The position numbers were made by a program, and so were the translations under genes. This document shows, piece by piece, positions 12,187-26,490 of a stretch of DNA of 64,000 nt (within the stretch, counting starts at the first letter, position 1; each line of letters begins with the position of its first letter). The stretch spans positions 63,937,869 to 64,001,868 of the forward strand of contig NC_046683.1 in assembly GCF_009870125.1 (NCBI RefSeq). Direction: 5' to 3'. Under the pieces are notes generated by a model. That model saw nothing but the letters and a program-made list of their open reading frames with translations. It was not told where the DNA came from and did not search any database. This stretch comes from Drosophila pseudoobscura (Eukaryota; Arthropoda; Insecta; Diptera; Drosophilidae).

Positions 12187-12991
12187 CGTTTGAATTATGA
12201 CCGCACTTTAGCGTTGATGTACGCGCATTAATAAGCGGTCGAAGTTTTGATGGCTTAATCGATATTATGGCGATGACCACATCGCAGCTTGTGGTTGTTC
12301 CTCGAACGCCTAAAAGTGTGGCATTCCAAATAACAGACAGACAGCATTACTATGGGGACTTTAGTCTTCAGTTTAAAGTGTACAAGTGCTTCTTCCCCGG
12401 CGACATTCAATTCCATTAACCTGAATTCACTGTGAGTTGTGGTGCGAATTCCTTAAACCGATTCGGTGAGGACTTTACGAGTACCGCTGCCTCGCCGGGC
12501 CATCGCATATCTCTCTTTTCTCATCGGACAATATGGAGGAAAAACAATCTCAATCTCGTTTTACGCTGCTCTGCGGGCAACACATTTAATTACGCAACAT
12601 TTACGTTAAAATTTTATTGTCTGCATTATTGAGCCCGGACCTGGTAGCCGGGAGTCGGCAACCGGGAGCCGGGAGCCGGACTTGGTCTCAATCCTTCGAT
12701 CTCCTTTCACTATGTGCTTTCTCTGTGCACTCGCCTGTGGTTTCCGTTACACATTTCGCGCCATTGTCCGATGGGCGTTGCCCCGGTCCCGCCCCTGACA
12801 TGCATGAGCTCTTCCATGGCCAACGGCCAGTGGCAGTCCTCTCCTCTCTCCGGCAGCTTATTTTGATGGGCGACGGCATCATTTGAGTGCCGGGGAAACC
12901 TGCATCGTCAGTGCACTGTTATTGGCATATTTTAATGCTGTCGAACGGCGAGAACAGCGGGGCGGGAGAAAACTGATACATGTATATATGT

Positions 12992-12994
<3 letters not shown>

Positions 12995-13022
<28 letters not shown>
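12995..13022. repeat. (GA)n microsatellite
   Basis: Fourteen uninterrupted GA units after TAGC, ending in CGGCCGGGG. Such tracts bind the GAGA factor in Drosophila and resemble the GA-rich core of MSL recognition elements. Binding here is untested. Confidence 0.9.
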
Positions 13023-16014
13023 CGGCCGGGGCTCAAAGATTGGATGACTCTATCGGCCATATCGAGAATTGGAGAGGGGATGCAGGAGAAGGTGAAGCAA
13101 CAAAGTAAACAGAACTTTGTGGCCGGCAAACTGGAAAACTGGAAAACAAAGGGCAGTCACACGCAGAGAGAGAGAGAGACGGACCGGATGCAGATCAGGA
13201 GTCGGGGGCACACACTCATGCGGAAGCTGCGAAAAAATTTTGATAAACTTAATTTTTACAAAAATTCAAGGGAGGCCCAGGAAAGCCTGCCACTGCCGCC
13301 TCCTGCCGCCGCGTGCCGCCGGGGAAATGGAGACAAATGTGTTGAATCGTCAATTGTCAGTTTGTTGCATTATCAGCGTTTCACGGCTCATTTGCGTTTG
13401 GAACATGTGTAAACAAGACAAGGCAGATGGTTGTGAATGCTACTGCGACACCATCCATCTATAACCCACTTCCTATCTGTGCCATGCTGTTCCACAGGAT
13501 ATGGCATATGATACCGCCTCTGGCACTGGCACTGGCCCTGCCGTTGCCGCTGCCGCTGCCGCTGCCGCTGCCGCTGCTTCGACAGACAACCCATCATCAT
13601 CAGCAGGAGCAGAATCAGATTCAGAAGCCCCTGAAACAGAAACAGAACAGCAGTACAACATCGCTTTTAACATCGGTGATTTATGAAATTTGCAAACAAG
13701 CCAGCAACAATTTCAGATGCAGTTGCACTCACATTTATTGCGCGCATATTTAATGAGCATAAATATTTTCGCAATATGTAAATTATGAAACATACACTGC
13801 GGCGCTTCTGCTCCTGCTCCTCCTCCTGCTCCTGCCCCTGCCCCTGCCACTGCTGTTCCTTCCTTTAAAATATGCCAATGACGCCTTATTAAGCTCTCAT
13901 TACTCACGCTGCCTGCCCCGGAATTTATGTACATTTAAAGGCCAACCAGCCCGAGCTGGACGGCACGGCGCGGCAGGGCACTCACTGTCTTGTCTGCGGT
14001 GGCACTTATCTGCGGTTGGCATGACAGTGCATGAATCGGTCGACGGATGGCCGCAGTTTTGTGGCACGGGCTTGCCAAAGATGAGCAATTAGTCCGCACT
14101 GGTTTAGAGTTTGAGCAAAAGGATTTCCAAATTGATTTGAGGTAAAATCTTAATCGGGATCCGATACAAATTATGGCAGTAATGCGCCCAATCGCAGGCT
14201 CCGCTCCTATGGCGAGCACAATCAATCTGGTAATCAATTGCCAAATTCAATTTAGCGTTCAACTTTCCTCAGCTGCCACTGCCACAAGCACATACACATG
14301 GCCAGGCGTCACCTTTCCCCCACTCGATCATGCCTCTCTCTGTGGTTCTCCAGAGGCCCCCCCACACACAGACACAGACACACACAGACACACAATGAGA
14401 CGAAAATAGAAAAAATATAGAGAGAAAGAGGGGGCAGCGCCAGGCATTGAATTCACATTCACGTTTTGCTTATTTATTTATTGCAGCCATTGCATTGTTA
14501 TGCACACCAAGGCAGACAAAATAAATACCAGCACACAGCACAATAAATTTAAAATCTAATTACGCGCACCATTTAATACCGAAGCGGCGGACGCTGGCGG
14601 AAACGGAAGCGGGAGTGCGAGTGCGAGAGCCAGCTGAAGTTGGCTGCGAAAGGAGGAGCAGCAGCAGGAGAACGAGCACGAGAGGGAGCAGAAGAGGGAG
14701 CAGGATAGGGAGTCCAAAGCCCCAACGAACGTGAGTTAGCTCCAGCTATGACGGCGCCAAGTCTCTCTCTAGCGGATTCCCTTCGCCGAAATGCGAGAAA
14801 TGGCCAAAAGGAAAACGCAATCGAACACCAAACAAACGAATCCACACAACAATATCTATAACAAATGGATAAGCCGCGGGACAAAATCTCAAAGGAAACG
14901 AAACGGAACACACAAAAAAAACAAAAAAATTACACAAAAAATACAGATAAAATGCAATTAAAATTTTGATAAGCAAACAGCAGACGCAACTCGAATTAGT
15001 TATATCTCTGGATGTGTTTTAAACAGCTACCAAAAATGTGGGAAAATAGGGGAAAAGCGGGAGGGGGATGGGGGATGGGAAGGAGCAAAATAATAAAATT
15101 GCTTGTGGCTGAGCTTTTGACTTGCGGGAGACGGTGGTCAGTGTTGGGTTGAGCTAGAAGTCCTCGGGTCTCGGGTCCCGGGTCCAGGGTCTCCGAATAC
15201 AAATGAGTTTTCTTTGTGCATGTAATTTACACTGAAGAGAGCCAAAGAGGTTGCGGAAGCGGAGACGTAGGCGGAGGTCGGAGTTCGGTTAGGCGCCCGC
15301 GCCCCCCGACCACATCCGCAACCAAATGGTCAACATTGCTGAACATTGCTCAACTTGTGAAAAATACATTATGGTTTAAAGTATTTAATTGCACACAATT
15401 TCTGGGGTTGTTCGAGCAGCGCCTCCACCTCCGCCTCCGCCACTGCCCGAAAACCCCAAAAGGCAAAGTCAAACAAGGATATACGACGAGGACGGGGACG
15501 AGTGTGTAGATGTATGGGTCAGAGTCCGAAAGTTACGGAGATTTTCGGTTGGGTTTCCATTCCAACTATTTCGGTGGGAGGTATTTAAGGGATGATTTGG
15601 CCAGAAAAAAGGACACACAAAACGCAATTAAAACTAATAATTAATACGACAACAAGCACACGTTTCTGTCTTCCTGTCTCCGCTGTCCTCCGGTCTGACT
15701 ATGGGCACGGGTATGGGTATGCCTCTCCAGGACATTTGTCAAGTGGGTGACCTTCCAGTGGAGTTCTCCTAATAAAATTATGCTTAATTTATATGCAGGC
15801 TGCGTCATTTGACTGATGCCTACTAATGACTTCCTAACAATTTTTAATATCTATGCAAATGAACATAAATTGCTCGTCCTTGCCCTCAGTCCTCAGTCCT
15901 CCCTTCTGGCCAAATTATGTGGCTGTGGAGCTGGCTTCCCGCTAACTTTGGTTAACCGTTTAGCCGCCGTTGACCCCGCGCACAAGTAGCCGAAAAAAAA
16001 TACTGTTACACAGC

Positions 16015-16070
16015 AAGAGAGCGAAAGAGAGAGAGGGAGGGAGGGAGAGAGGGGGGGGAGCGAGAGGCGA
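16015..16070. repeat. Purine-rich (GA)n/(GGGA)n tract
   Basis: Imperfect GAGCGAAAGAGAGAGAGG, then (GGGA)n, then a run of eight G. It is almost pure purine on the plus strand for about 50 bases. Confidence 0.8.
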
Positions 16071-19000
16071 AGAGCTCACGGCAAACAACAGCCAGGAGGC
16101 CCTGGCAACTGCTCTCTAGCGTTTAATTAAATGACATTATGGCCGCCTCGCCGCGTTGTAGGCAGTGGAAAATGGTACGGCTGTGGCACTCGGTCTCCCA
16201 GCTCCCAGCTGCCATTTGCCACAGTCCCAGTCCCAGTGCCAGTGCCAGTGCCAGGCCCTCCATTTTGCCCCAAAATGTGTGCAGTGGGAGCTGTATTTCA
16301 ATTTTTGTGTGTATTGCGTCTAGTTGCTGTCTATTATGCTCAGGTCATTATTACGTTTATAGAAAAAGTTCTCCACGAGATCTTTGGGGAGAGGTTACTG
16401 CCTCCGAAAGTGTGCGAATGTTTAGCACCTCGATTCATAAAATGTTCCATTCAATCCCTGGATTTTCAGTGTATTTTTTGTATGCATACTCGTACATATA
16501 ACTAGTTCCTTTTGTGTGGCATTCAAATTGTTCTAAGCATCTATCTTTCATGCTAATCCCCAGCTTTCTGCATTCTGCATTGCTGCAGGACCTCTCTAAA
16601 GATGATATTTATTTTCAATCCGACCGAAAGCCTTAACTCTTAAATCTTAGCTCTGATAGTCCATGTTCTTTGGCTCTGGGGCCGGCATAATTGCTGCATT
16701 TCTCATGCAGATGGCAAGCATTTCATATTCTCTAGACCGCTGGACTGCTGGACCCATGGGAGGGGAGAGTAGCGCAGTAGCAGTAGCCGGAGAATTTGCA
16801 TTGCAAATAATCATTTTTAAGTTGCTAATGATGGCAAAACAGGCCCAGAATTCAGCCCGAGGCCCAGGACGAGACACAGGCACAGGCACACACAGCAGCA
16901 GTTGCAGAACTGAGGCCTGCAGCAGGGAGAACAAATTAAATCATTAGTTATGCGTTGCACAGAATTAATGCGCTTGTAAAACGGATCCAGGGAACTTTTT
17001 AATTGCAACTTTCGAGTTTCGGATTCGGATTTGGAATCGGAATTGGAATCGGAGTCAGAATCGGAATAAGAAAGGGATATGCAGATGCAGATGGAAGATG
17101 GAAGATGAAGCTGAAACAGCTCCGTGTATGATATCAGAAATGCATTTGCCGTTGCGATTGACTTTTGCCAGAGCCATCAAACTTGTTAGCTGTCTGGCTG
17201 GCCGTCTGGCTGCTTGGCTGGCTGACTGTATGGCTGCTTGGCTGGCTGTCTGTATGGCTGCTTGGCTGCTGCATTAGCAAAGTTTTTGCATTTGAGACCA
17301 ACTTCAAAATGAAATCAAGACGAGCCGGTCAAAACTTAAATTGCAGCAAAAGCAAAGTTCAGCTTTGCCAACTGATGACCGGGCAAAGAGTGCAAGTAAG
17401 AGTGGGAACAGGATCAGGATCGGGAGCAGAAACAGAAACAGGAACAGGAACAGGGGCTGGAAACAGGACACGAGTATACGGGATGTGATAGGGCAGCTTT
17501 TGGCAGCTGCTGGCTTTTGTAAATCTCTTGGCAATTTGTTGCAGCTGGCCGGCTAAATTGATGCCAAATTGAATGTGTCAATTTCCATTCGATGTCATGC
17601 ATTTAAATGTTTTATTTGTATTTGCCCGAACCGGCAGCTGTTGTCCATGAAACTGGACAAAGGACAAAGGACACAGGACACACATACACACACAAACGTG
17701 CAGACACAGAAAAAATAAAAATAGCCGTTGTTACGGAAAAACAAATACAGCTTGTAATTAATCGCCCAAGTTACGGCATTGAATTTCACCACCCAATAGA
17801 TAGATCATTATGCACTCACAAACTTAATTGAATTTCTTTGTGAAAATATCTTAATTTCCGCCCAATTCATAAATAAATTATAATCCCCTCGAATTGTACA
17901 TGAAACCGAAGACCGGAACATCATTCACTTAACGCTGAAAAACAATTCAAATCGTTCAGTCCAACTGTTGCCGCCCCGCCTGATTATGGGCACCATTTGC
18001 GCATATTTGCATTTGCATTTGTATTTTCATTTATATTTATATTTATTTAAATGAGAATGCTCTCAATTTAACTTTTGCTGTTTTTTTTTAACTTTTTGCT
18101 TTATTTAAATATTAATTAATAATTCAAATGCTGCGAAGCATATTTAATATGCAATGCGAATGCGAATTCGGTGTAATGCCAAGTGAATGGAATGCCTTGC
18201 CTCAAATTATACCAGTAATATTTATTTAATGAATGCCATAAACATCTCCTATTAATTGCATATTTTTCCCGTACGAGAGCTCCACCCACCAAACCACCGA
18301 TGCGACCTGGTCGCACCATGCGGCGTATGCGCAATACTCAGGGGCCCTGCAGTCTGCACTCTGCAGCGCTGCTCTGCCACTGTACCGCTGAATGGTTGTA
18401 TATTTTTATAATGCTTACACACATGCGCCATTTTGCGGCTTAAATTTCGAAAACAAACAGAAATTTTGGCTCAGTATAAGCGGCTTACAATGTTAACTCT
18501 CGCAAACATACACACACATGGACATGGACATCCTCTAGAGAGAGAGGAGAGGGCTCGGGTCCCCTTTGTTACTGAGCTGGCTCTGGTTGGTCTCTGGGTG
18601 TCTGTCTGTCGTTTGTTAGCAACTTATTTGCAGTTGGTTACCTGCAGTTTAACACAAATGTTTGAATAGCCAACTTTTTTCCCCTATCTTTGCTGATGCT
18701 GATGCCAGGACAGAATTCGGAAAGCGTTTAGCATTCCGGGAATATCGCCTGCGAAAGACGTTTGGTAACGATCAAACAGAGAGGCAGAGAAGCCGTGAGG
18801 CTGCATAGCAAACAAAGGTCGCACACTTGACCTTTCCCAGAACTAATTACAAAAGGCAGTCCAGGAAATTACTACGAAATTAAAATTAAGTTCGCCTGCC
18901 CCGAGGCTGAAAGGTAGAGCAGCTCAATAACCAACAGGCTGGCTGCGGCAGAGAATGGAGGGAGTCCTACTTTCAGTACCGTCCCCCATCCATTAGGGCT

Positions 19001-22000
19001 GGAGCTTACCTTTTTGCTTTTATTTGGCCTGTTAATTATGCATGCAAAGCTGCTTGTAGATATTTCTCTCTATATGTAGGGGTATATCTATCTGTGTATG
19101 GTGCTTCTAGTTTTAAGCCCTGGCCATGGATCGGGCACGGACAAATTTCGCTGCCATTCGAATCCGCTGCGGTTGTGGCCACAAATCAAATGCTGCCACG
19201 CCTCCGCTATTGCAAAAGCCCTGCGGTCGCCAGTGCTAACCTGGAACTTACCCTAACCTGTGCCCCAGCCGCACTCCTACCATCGCTGCTTTTTAAATAA
19301 ATTTTCGATTATCGCGCACATTAAAGCAATAAAAATGTAATAAATTTTCAATCTGCGCCTTGGCCCTCGAGTCGGAGCAAAGATTTTTATCGAGTTGCCG
19401 TAAATCGATGATAAAATTAAATGAACTTTGCCGCTGTCTGCGATTGACAATGCCGGCATTGGTTTGGTAACTTCAGAATTTGCGCCCCGGGCGCTGTTTA
19501 GTTTTCCATGGCGATTCGATGGTGATGGCTCGGGCGATGGCGATGGCGCGGGCGATAGCAAAGGAAAGCCTCTGCCAAACAGCTGCAATAACACGCATAC
19601 GCACCGTGATAATGCCCAAGGAAAATACCTTCGCCTTCGCATTCGACTTCGAGTGTCTTTTGGCGGCTCGTTTTCATTTCCAGAAGGCAATGTTTTTTCT
19701 TTTCCTGGACTACAGGCGAGCGACCGAGGCCCGCCCTTTGTCTTCAGGGTGTGTGTGCTTGTGTGTGTGTGTGGGGCAGCAACTTCAATTCCAATTTTCA
19801 TACTCGATTACCTTCTGGGTGGCGGCGTATAGTCACTCACTGGACTGCCGTGCTAGTGCTATGTGTACTGCGAATCTGTTATTGTAACTGTGGGCTTTCT
19901 TTTGGCATTCGCTTCGTCTTTTTTCCTTCCGACTGCCAGAGTGCCAGAGCTGCAGGTGCTCCTCCGCCGCACTCAATAAAGTTTTCGAACTGTGGAAAGG
20001 CAAACATTTTATTAAAAAACTTTTGTTTCACTTGGCAGGCAAGGACCTTGAGGCCTGGGCGAAAGTTTACACATAGAAATATGATTTTACATTTGCTTTT
20101 AATTTTAACTCTTGCAATCATTTTTCGGCCCGACCACCTTTGAAAAATATTATAATAAAAATAACTTTTGCTTTTTCGCCCGTCGCGGCGGCTCGGTTGG
20201 CAAAGTCGGAAACAAAAGCAAAGGCAAAGGCAAAAGCGAAGCTTTGGCCGCCAAACAATAACCATAAATGTCGGGCGGGGCATAAAAAGTCGGCCGCGTA
20301 ATTGATTGTTGCAACTCGGGGCGGCACAAAAATTTAATAAAAACTTCGACCCGGCGATAGCATGCGGTGTGTGCATCCCGGCGGGGATCGCATCTCCCTT
20401 TATTTATGGAAAAAGGGGGGCGAACTCTAGGAGGCAGCTAGTCAAGTCTCACAGGGATTTGCTTGGATGAATTTTTCAGCTTTTCGTGTGAACATTTTAA
20501 ATGCTAATGGGCTTTTAATTGCTCACTTCAGCGTTGTGTATGCGGCTCCCTCCGTTCCTGTCCCGGCAACGTTGCGTATGAGTAATCTGCGTGTGTCTCT
20601 GGATGCGAGACGAAGCGAAAATTAATGAACCTCTTGAGTGTGTTTTAAAAGGCTGCAAAGATAAATCATGTACATCCATCCAAAGCTCTTCATGATGTTA
20701 ATTACCGAACCCTGCTGTCACACGGCCCCCTGGAAATCGTGGTTGAAGGGTCGACGGGTGGAAGGGTGGAGGCAGCTACGTGTAAGCGGGCGAAATCTAA
20801 ATAAACACAACAATTGCAATTTCCATTGCAGCAACTTGATAAAAACTTTGCAGTTTATCCAGCTGAAGAAAGTATTTGCATGGAAACTCTTAGGGAAAAG
20901 GAAAGCAAAGCAAAGGAAAGGAAAACTAAACCCAAACAGACTCGGGCTGCAGCTCTGGTCGTCTCTCCACTTGAAACAAAAAGTTCGAAGCTTTTCAAAC
21001 CCACTCCCCCCGGCCCCCCAACCCCCGCACTGCGTGGGTGTGCGTGTGCGTGAGAAGATAAAAGTTTTAATTAAATAATTAACAGGAATCGTACGTATTT
21101 TGCGTATATATGCATCTGCATTGCCCACTTGTTGCCCGAAGAATGGAGAGTGGTTGGGAGAGGGGGAATCTGAGGATGATAGCCGCTGGGCCATAAATAA
21201 ATACCCACACATTGTTTGCTCTTCTTGACCAGGCCAACAAAAGGTAGCCAACAATTAGATAGAAGCCAAAGATTGTCGTAGACCCTCCCAAACTTGTGTG
21301 TGGCAGGGCCGTAGTTTAATTATTCATTCAAAAGCGATAGGTTATCTTATAATTGAAATGGGCTTAAACTGAGAAGGCTTAAAGCCACATGCACTCGCCA
21401 CTCCACTCAACGCTTCCAGAGTGTCTTTCGTGGAAAATGGAATTACTACCAATATCTGGAGAACCTCTTGTGCTTATACTTATACCCTACCCTGCCCTTC
21501 CCATGCCGATTCCACTGCATTTTTGGCTAAAACCCCAACCAAACATCGTGGAAATTCCCACATATTGCGCTGAATAGTTTGTTGCCAGTGCCACCAAGCG
21601 AACCGCCGATGAGCCAGAACCGCAGTGCATCATTATCGTTATCCCCGTCATTATCATCCTGGGGATGTGCATCATCCTGGTTTCGGCCAGGATCCGGCAT
21701 TCGCAACTGTTTTCGCTTCGTTTTGGCGGTTGTCGTGGAATTTGCGGTCCGTTGATATGCGTAATAATGCAATAAATACAAATTAAACATGCTTGAGTGC
21801 AATTATGCAAATTGATGGAGTTTATAGGGCGCGACGCGAAACCCCGACACCGACGCAACGGCTCTGACACGGCAGCGGGAGTGGGAGCGGGAGCGGCAGC
21901 AGCAGCCCCCCCATAACGGATTACAAAACGATTTCAGGGCACTAATCTCTTGTAATGAACACAAATATGTAGAACACGGCGATAATCGCTCATGTACATT

Positions 22001-23848
22001 TAACAATAAAGTGCTTACGAGTGTAACCCCGGACAGGAAGCGGACAGCAGACATGCCAGCCAGGCCCCAGGCCCCAGGCTCCCGGTCCAGGCGTCCAGTC
22101 GTCCAGGCCCAGCGATAGACAATGAGATAGAGGCCCACTAATCGCAGTGTCCTTTGCAAATACAATTTTCCTCCACCGTTCGCTGTCCGCTGTGGGGTGT
22201 CCAGTGTCCAGTGTCCGGTGTCCGCTGTCACGTTATATTTAACGTTTATCTATAAACATTTTCGATTTAGTCGACGGCTGTTTTCCAGCGACAAGCGACC
22301 AGAGCGACCAGAGCGACTTGCGACTCTGCGACTAAACAAATACTCGTGCAAGTCTCAAGTTTTATGTCCGTGTCCTGTGTCAGCGGCAGCTGTTGGTCCT
22401 TGCGCCACTGGACAGGCTATTTCTTCTTAAATTTCTATAATTGCTTGTGATTTGTTGGCCACGAACGTGCCCGGGCAACTGCAATTTGTTCGCACAAACA
22501 CACACACACACACAACGTGCAGCTCTCCTTTCCTATAGCATATACGTACATTTATATATATATCTTCCCGTATAGATTTTGCCATATATTTTTATTTGTC
22601 TCACGCTTTCAATAATTGCCAGCATTACACGTGGCCCTAATAAATTAGTCCTGTTCTGGGGCTTACAACTAAACCGTTGAATAAACGACAAACTTCTCGA
22701 AAGCTTTCGCACTGCCCGGCAGTCCAGGCAGTCCAGGCAGTTATTTTCCAACGTCAATCATACGCCCCGTGGTGCTGCGATTGAGCTAACGATTATTGTC
22801 TCGTCTCTCGTTTGATATGGCATTTAACTGGAATGGATAGAACCATTCGCCATTCAGCCTTCACCATTGCAGGCATTGTTCATTTTAATTACGATTTTTA
22901 CGGGTATTTGCATAAAGCATTTACCATGCGTCCTCGCAGCTGTGTCCCGTGTTCCCATGTTCCACGTCCTGTGGCAGAGCTGGGCCCCACATTAAAACTC
23001 AACCGCAATGCCTAAAATTATGCATTGCCGAAATGTAAAATGATGCCACACATCAATATGCATGTCGTTTTTCCCCGTCTTTTTTTGGGTTTTCCCTCTC
23101 TAGCATCTATATTTCCCAATATGAAACAAAAATCAAAATGAAAATGAAAATGAAAATGATGCGGAAATGGCCATACATAATGGCTGGAATCTCCCTCTCT
23201 GTGTGTGTGTGTGTGGGGAGTGTCACTGCGACTGCAGCGGATATTGAGCGGATTTCAGCTACATATGTGACGGCGCGGAATGATTGAAGCCATTGTCAAA
23301 ATATCACATCGCATGAGGGAGAATAACGGCGGATATTGGATGCGGGAATGCTTGATGGCTCTTGGCCTTTAAATGCTGCCTGCCGTCTATCCATCTGCCA
23401 ACCAACTATAATTGATAGTTCCTCCCACTTATACTGCCGCATAAAGTACAGTTTATGCTGCAATTAACGTGAATAGAACCATTCACCTCCACAATACCGG
23501 CGACGACCTATTTAAACATCTTCCAGGGCTTTTTCTATTGCATTTCGAGTATGCTCCTCGGATTCTAAGAGGTTTTGCGCTTAATAGCACATTAACTCAT
23601 CAGAGCAACCGCAATTTCCCCACAGCCCCTGATTCACGCCCCCTTTTGCACCCCCTCTGTGCACCCCCACTGTGCACGTGTGTGCGTGAGTGTGTTTCAC
23701 ACTTCAGCCCCGAATCATACAACATTTTAACAGCTGTCAGTTTTATGGCGCGTGACTTTTACGACAACTGACTGTTGTGTTGCGGAAGGTACAAGGAGGA
23801 GCTCTCGGCGATTTTCGGAAATCGGTTTTAATTGCCAACTAAAACAAA

Positions 23849-23943
23849 ATGGCTACAGCGACACCAGCACCAACACAAACAGCAATAGTACAGTACAACT
23901 ACTACAACTACTACAGCCATAACAATCAGCAGTACGGCAAAAA
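23849..23943 (+). CDS. Candidate first coding exon of an unidentified gene (31 codons + 2 nt)
   Basis: The ATG sits in AACAAAATGG, a near-perfect Drosophila start context. It is followed by an open frame beginning MATATPAPTQTAIVQY, then a Tyr/Asn-rich stretch (NYYNYYSHNNQQYGK). The frame runs straight into AA|GTAAGC, a good splice donor at 23,944, in phase 2. About 110 bases upstream, TCAGTTTT at 23,737 could be an initiator. The low-complexity Tyr/Asn/Gln N-terminus recalls alternative N-termini of RNA-binding proteins such as the RBMS/alan shepard type, but that is only a guess. I found no RRM or other continuing exon in the window. The coding repeat could also be a chance product of an ACTACAACTACTAC simple repeat. 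If real, its next exon lies across a long intron. Confidence 0.42.
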
Positions 23944-24249
23944 GTAAGCGCATTTTTTGGCTACAAAAACGCATAAAACTCGACTGGAGAATGGCATTGG
24001 AGATCGCATAAAAATAGTTTTATTTTAATGTGCCAGCAACAAAATTTGTGCCACGTTATTGATGTTGTTCGAGTGCTGCTGCATTTTATTACATTTTACA
24101 CACTAACTCAGGCACAAGCAAACACAGGCACAGAATACTCATTATAAGAGGTAGGAGTGTAGTTGGTTTAGCCGAGTATATCCGGGGCACACAGGTCGTT
24201 GTGTGTGTCAAAAATTTTTGCAACAGGTAGAAGGATGTCAAAGCCAGCC

Positions 24250-24830
24250 ACCGTAACTGTCATAAATTTTAAAATTACAAAATGCAATCTGAAAATTATT
24301 TTCAAACCTTTATTTATTATTTACTTTAAAAATGCAAAATAATATTTAAAGAAAAATTTTTATTTAAAAGTTAGAAAATACCATTTATTTTGTATTTGTT
24401 CAACAAAAATAAAAATTAATTATTCATATTTTTTTTTGTAATTTACAAATTTATTTAAATATCTTTTCAATCAAGTGGTGTATTAGAAAATTATAAATTA
24501 AAAATATTCTCCATCTATAATTCAACAATACCTTTCATCAAATTTACTTCAAGAAAGAATATTAAGGAATAAACTATTTTCGATTATACCATATTCCATT
24601 TTTTCTGTAAATTCGATTAAAGCTCTATATGTAGTATTTCCTGGCAAGTAAAATACAAATACAAAACTAACAAAAAACCGAAAAATATCATAAAAATATT
24701 AGCAAAATACTACAAATATTTTTTGGTAATTTTCAGATCTGATTTTATGATTAATAATAAGATCTAAAAATTTTTTCTAACATAGATAATATATTAAATA
24801 TATAAATATTTTGCATTCATACCTTTTAAA
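24250..24830. other. AT-rich island, possibly a decayed repeat
   Basis: About 580 bases with very high A+T content, made of AAAATATT, TTTATTT and AAAATTAA-like words, with sharp change to normal composition at both ends. Pieces such as AACCGAAAAATATCATAAAA and ACAAATATTTTTTGGTAAT recall decayed Drosophila interspersed repeats built from variants of AAAATACCGAAAATA. No terminal repeats or coding capacity were found, so the origin is open. Confidence 0.4.
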
Positions 24831-26427
24831 TTGTGGGGTTCATCATAGTAAAGGACTTTGTGAAATGCTTTTGTGGGCCACAATGAAACAAATGCTCATC
24901 AGAGGTATTTCCCTCTTGTTGGGACTCCCCCTTTAAAGGGTACCCCCTAGTCCCTACGTCGTCTACTTTGCCAGTTATTTTAATATGCAACAAAAAGCAA
25001 GTTGATTGGTTTTGCCTTGCCTCCCTCTCGCTCCGTGCCCCTTCGACTCGCTCAATATTAAATGCGTAGAGCGATTTTGAAAATTTTGCTGCCATTGCAA
25101 GAAGTTTTTCGAAAACTTTTTAAATGCATTTGCCTTTGCATTTATTTTGCAATCAGGCGACCCCTTGCAGCCCCTTCCCGCTTTCCACCGCGCCTTCCGC
25201 GTTGCCGGCGCGACATGCGAGAATAATAAAAGTTTCTTAGCAATTTTCCACAGCGGCGTAAAAACAAAAAAGGATGCTTCTGCTACACTCCGATTCCGAT
25301 TGTGGTGTGGGCATGTCTGTTTCGTTAATGACTTTGTGATAATTGAGAACACACACACCGAAAGACGCCAGTACGTGTACGCGTACGAGTACGAGTAAAT
25401 GTGTGGAATATACATATCTTTACTGGTGAGAAAATATTAGCCTCTCTAGTCGGCAGGGTATTATCGTGGCCTTCTTGGGCGCGCTTTCTTCCTGCACCTA
25501 CATTGCAGTGCATGCTCTGCAGATGGCTGTTACTTTCCTGCTGTGGAAACAACTTTAATATTATTATCAATTTTCTCACAAGCTGCAGAAAATTGCATGC
25601 AATTTCCCCAGCAGCAGAGAAACCGCTTACCCGCCTGCCGCAGACAGAGCAGAGAGCATACAAAGGGTGGAAAATACAACAGCACATTTGGTGGACGGCA
25701 TAAGTTATAGCTTAACCGCAGGTAATTAAATACCATGCAGCATGTAGCAAGAGGTGCAACAGGAACAGAAACAGAAGCGGCTCCCGGAAGAGGCACAGAA
25801 TCGGGAAGAGGACTTACAGGATCTGCACTCTCAAATTTCACTTATCCCCCCCCGTTCAAATGTTGCATCCTGATAATGAGCGGCTCTCCAGGTCCTGTAG
25901 CTGTTGTTTGGCTGCGGTTAACATGCCCCGCCGTTTGCTGCCTCCTAATTAGTATTTCATGAAACTCTATAATTAATTCACCCAAGGAATTTCTCTCTCT
26001 GTCTCTCTCCCTCTTTGGAACACAACAAAACACACACAACAAGTCGGTCAGAGAGTTGGAGGGCAGAGCTCAAGTGTATTACACAACACTTTGTCCATTT
26101 TTATTTCCAATACATTGGGTTTTTTGGGGCAGGATGCCATGCCATTTCCCCAAAAGTAAAGGAAAATAAACTACACCAAAGGAATTTGCCACACAATCAA
26201 CTGCTGAATCGAATTCGAAACCTTGTTCGGCCACTAAATTTTCAAGTGTCAAACTAATGGCCTAAGAAATACTTTATAGCTAAAATCTTAAACAATATAA
26301 AATCCGTATAAAACGCATTTCCAAAGGCACAATTCAATAAAATATCCATTGTCCTCGGTGCTCAGCTGTAGGATGTATCTCTGTCTCTTGTAGATGTAAC
26401 TACATACAATATCTATAGCTGTGCTGC

Positions 26428-26490
26428 AGTTGAATCTGTATCTGTAGCTGTAGCTGTAGCTGTCGCTGTAGCTGGTGCTGTATTTGTATC
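26428..26490. repeat. (CTGTAG)n hexanucleotide repeat
   Basis: Imperfect tandem CTGTAT/CTGTAG/CTGTCG units, about ten copies. Confidence 0.85.

Larger units (their letters stand above)
12187..23848. other. Long stretch without recognisable genes
   Basis: About 11.7 kb with no frame that I believe to be coding. It holds numerous microsatellites: (GA)n at 12,995, CCGCTG at about 13,545-13,580, GAGAGG/GGGAG at about 16,015-16,070, TGGCTGCT repeats at about 17,195-17,270, GGATCGGAATTGG-type repeats near 17,020-17,065, and (CA)n at about 22,496-22,514. AT-rich stretches such as 18,000-18,130 lie between. It could be intergenic, or partly upstream regulatory DNA of the candidate exon at 23.85 kb. 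Confidence 0.6.
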
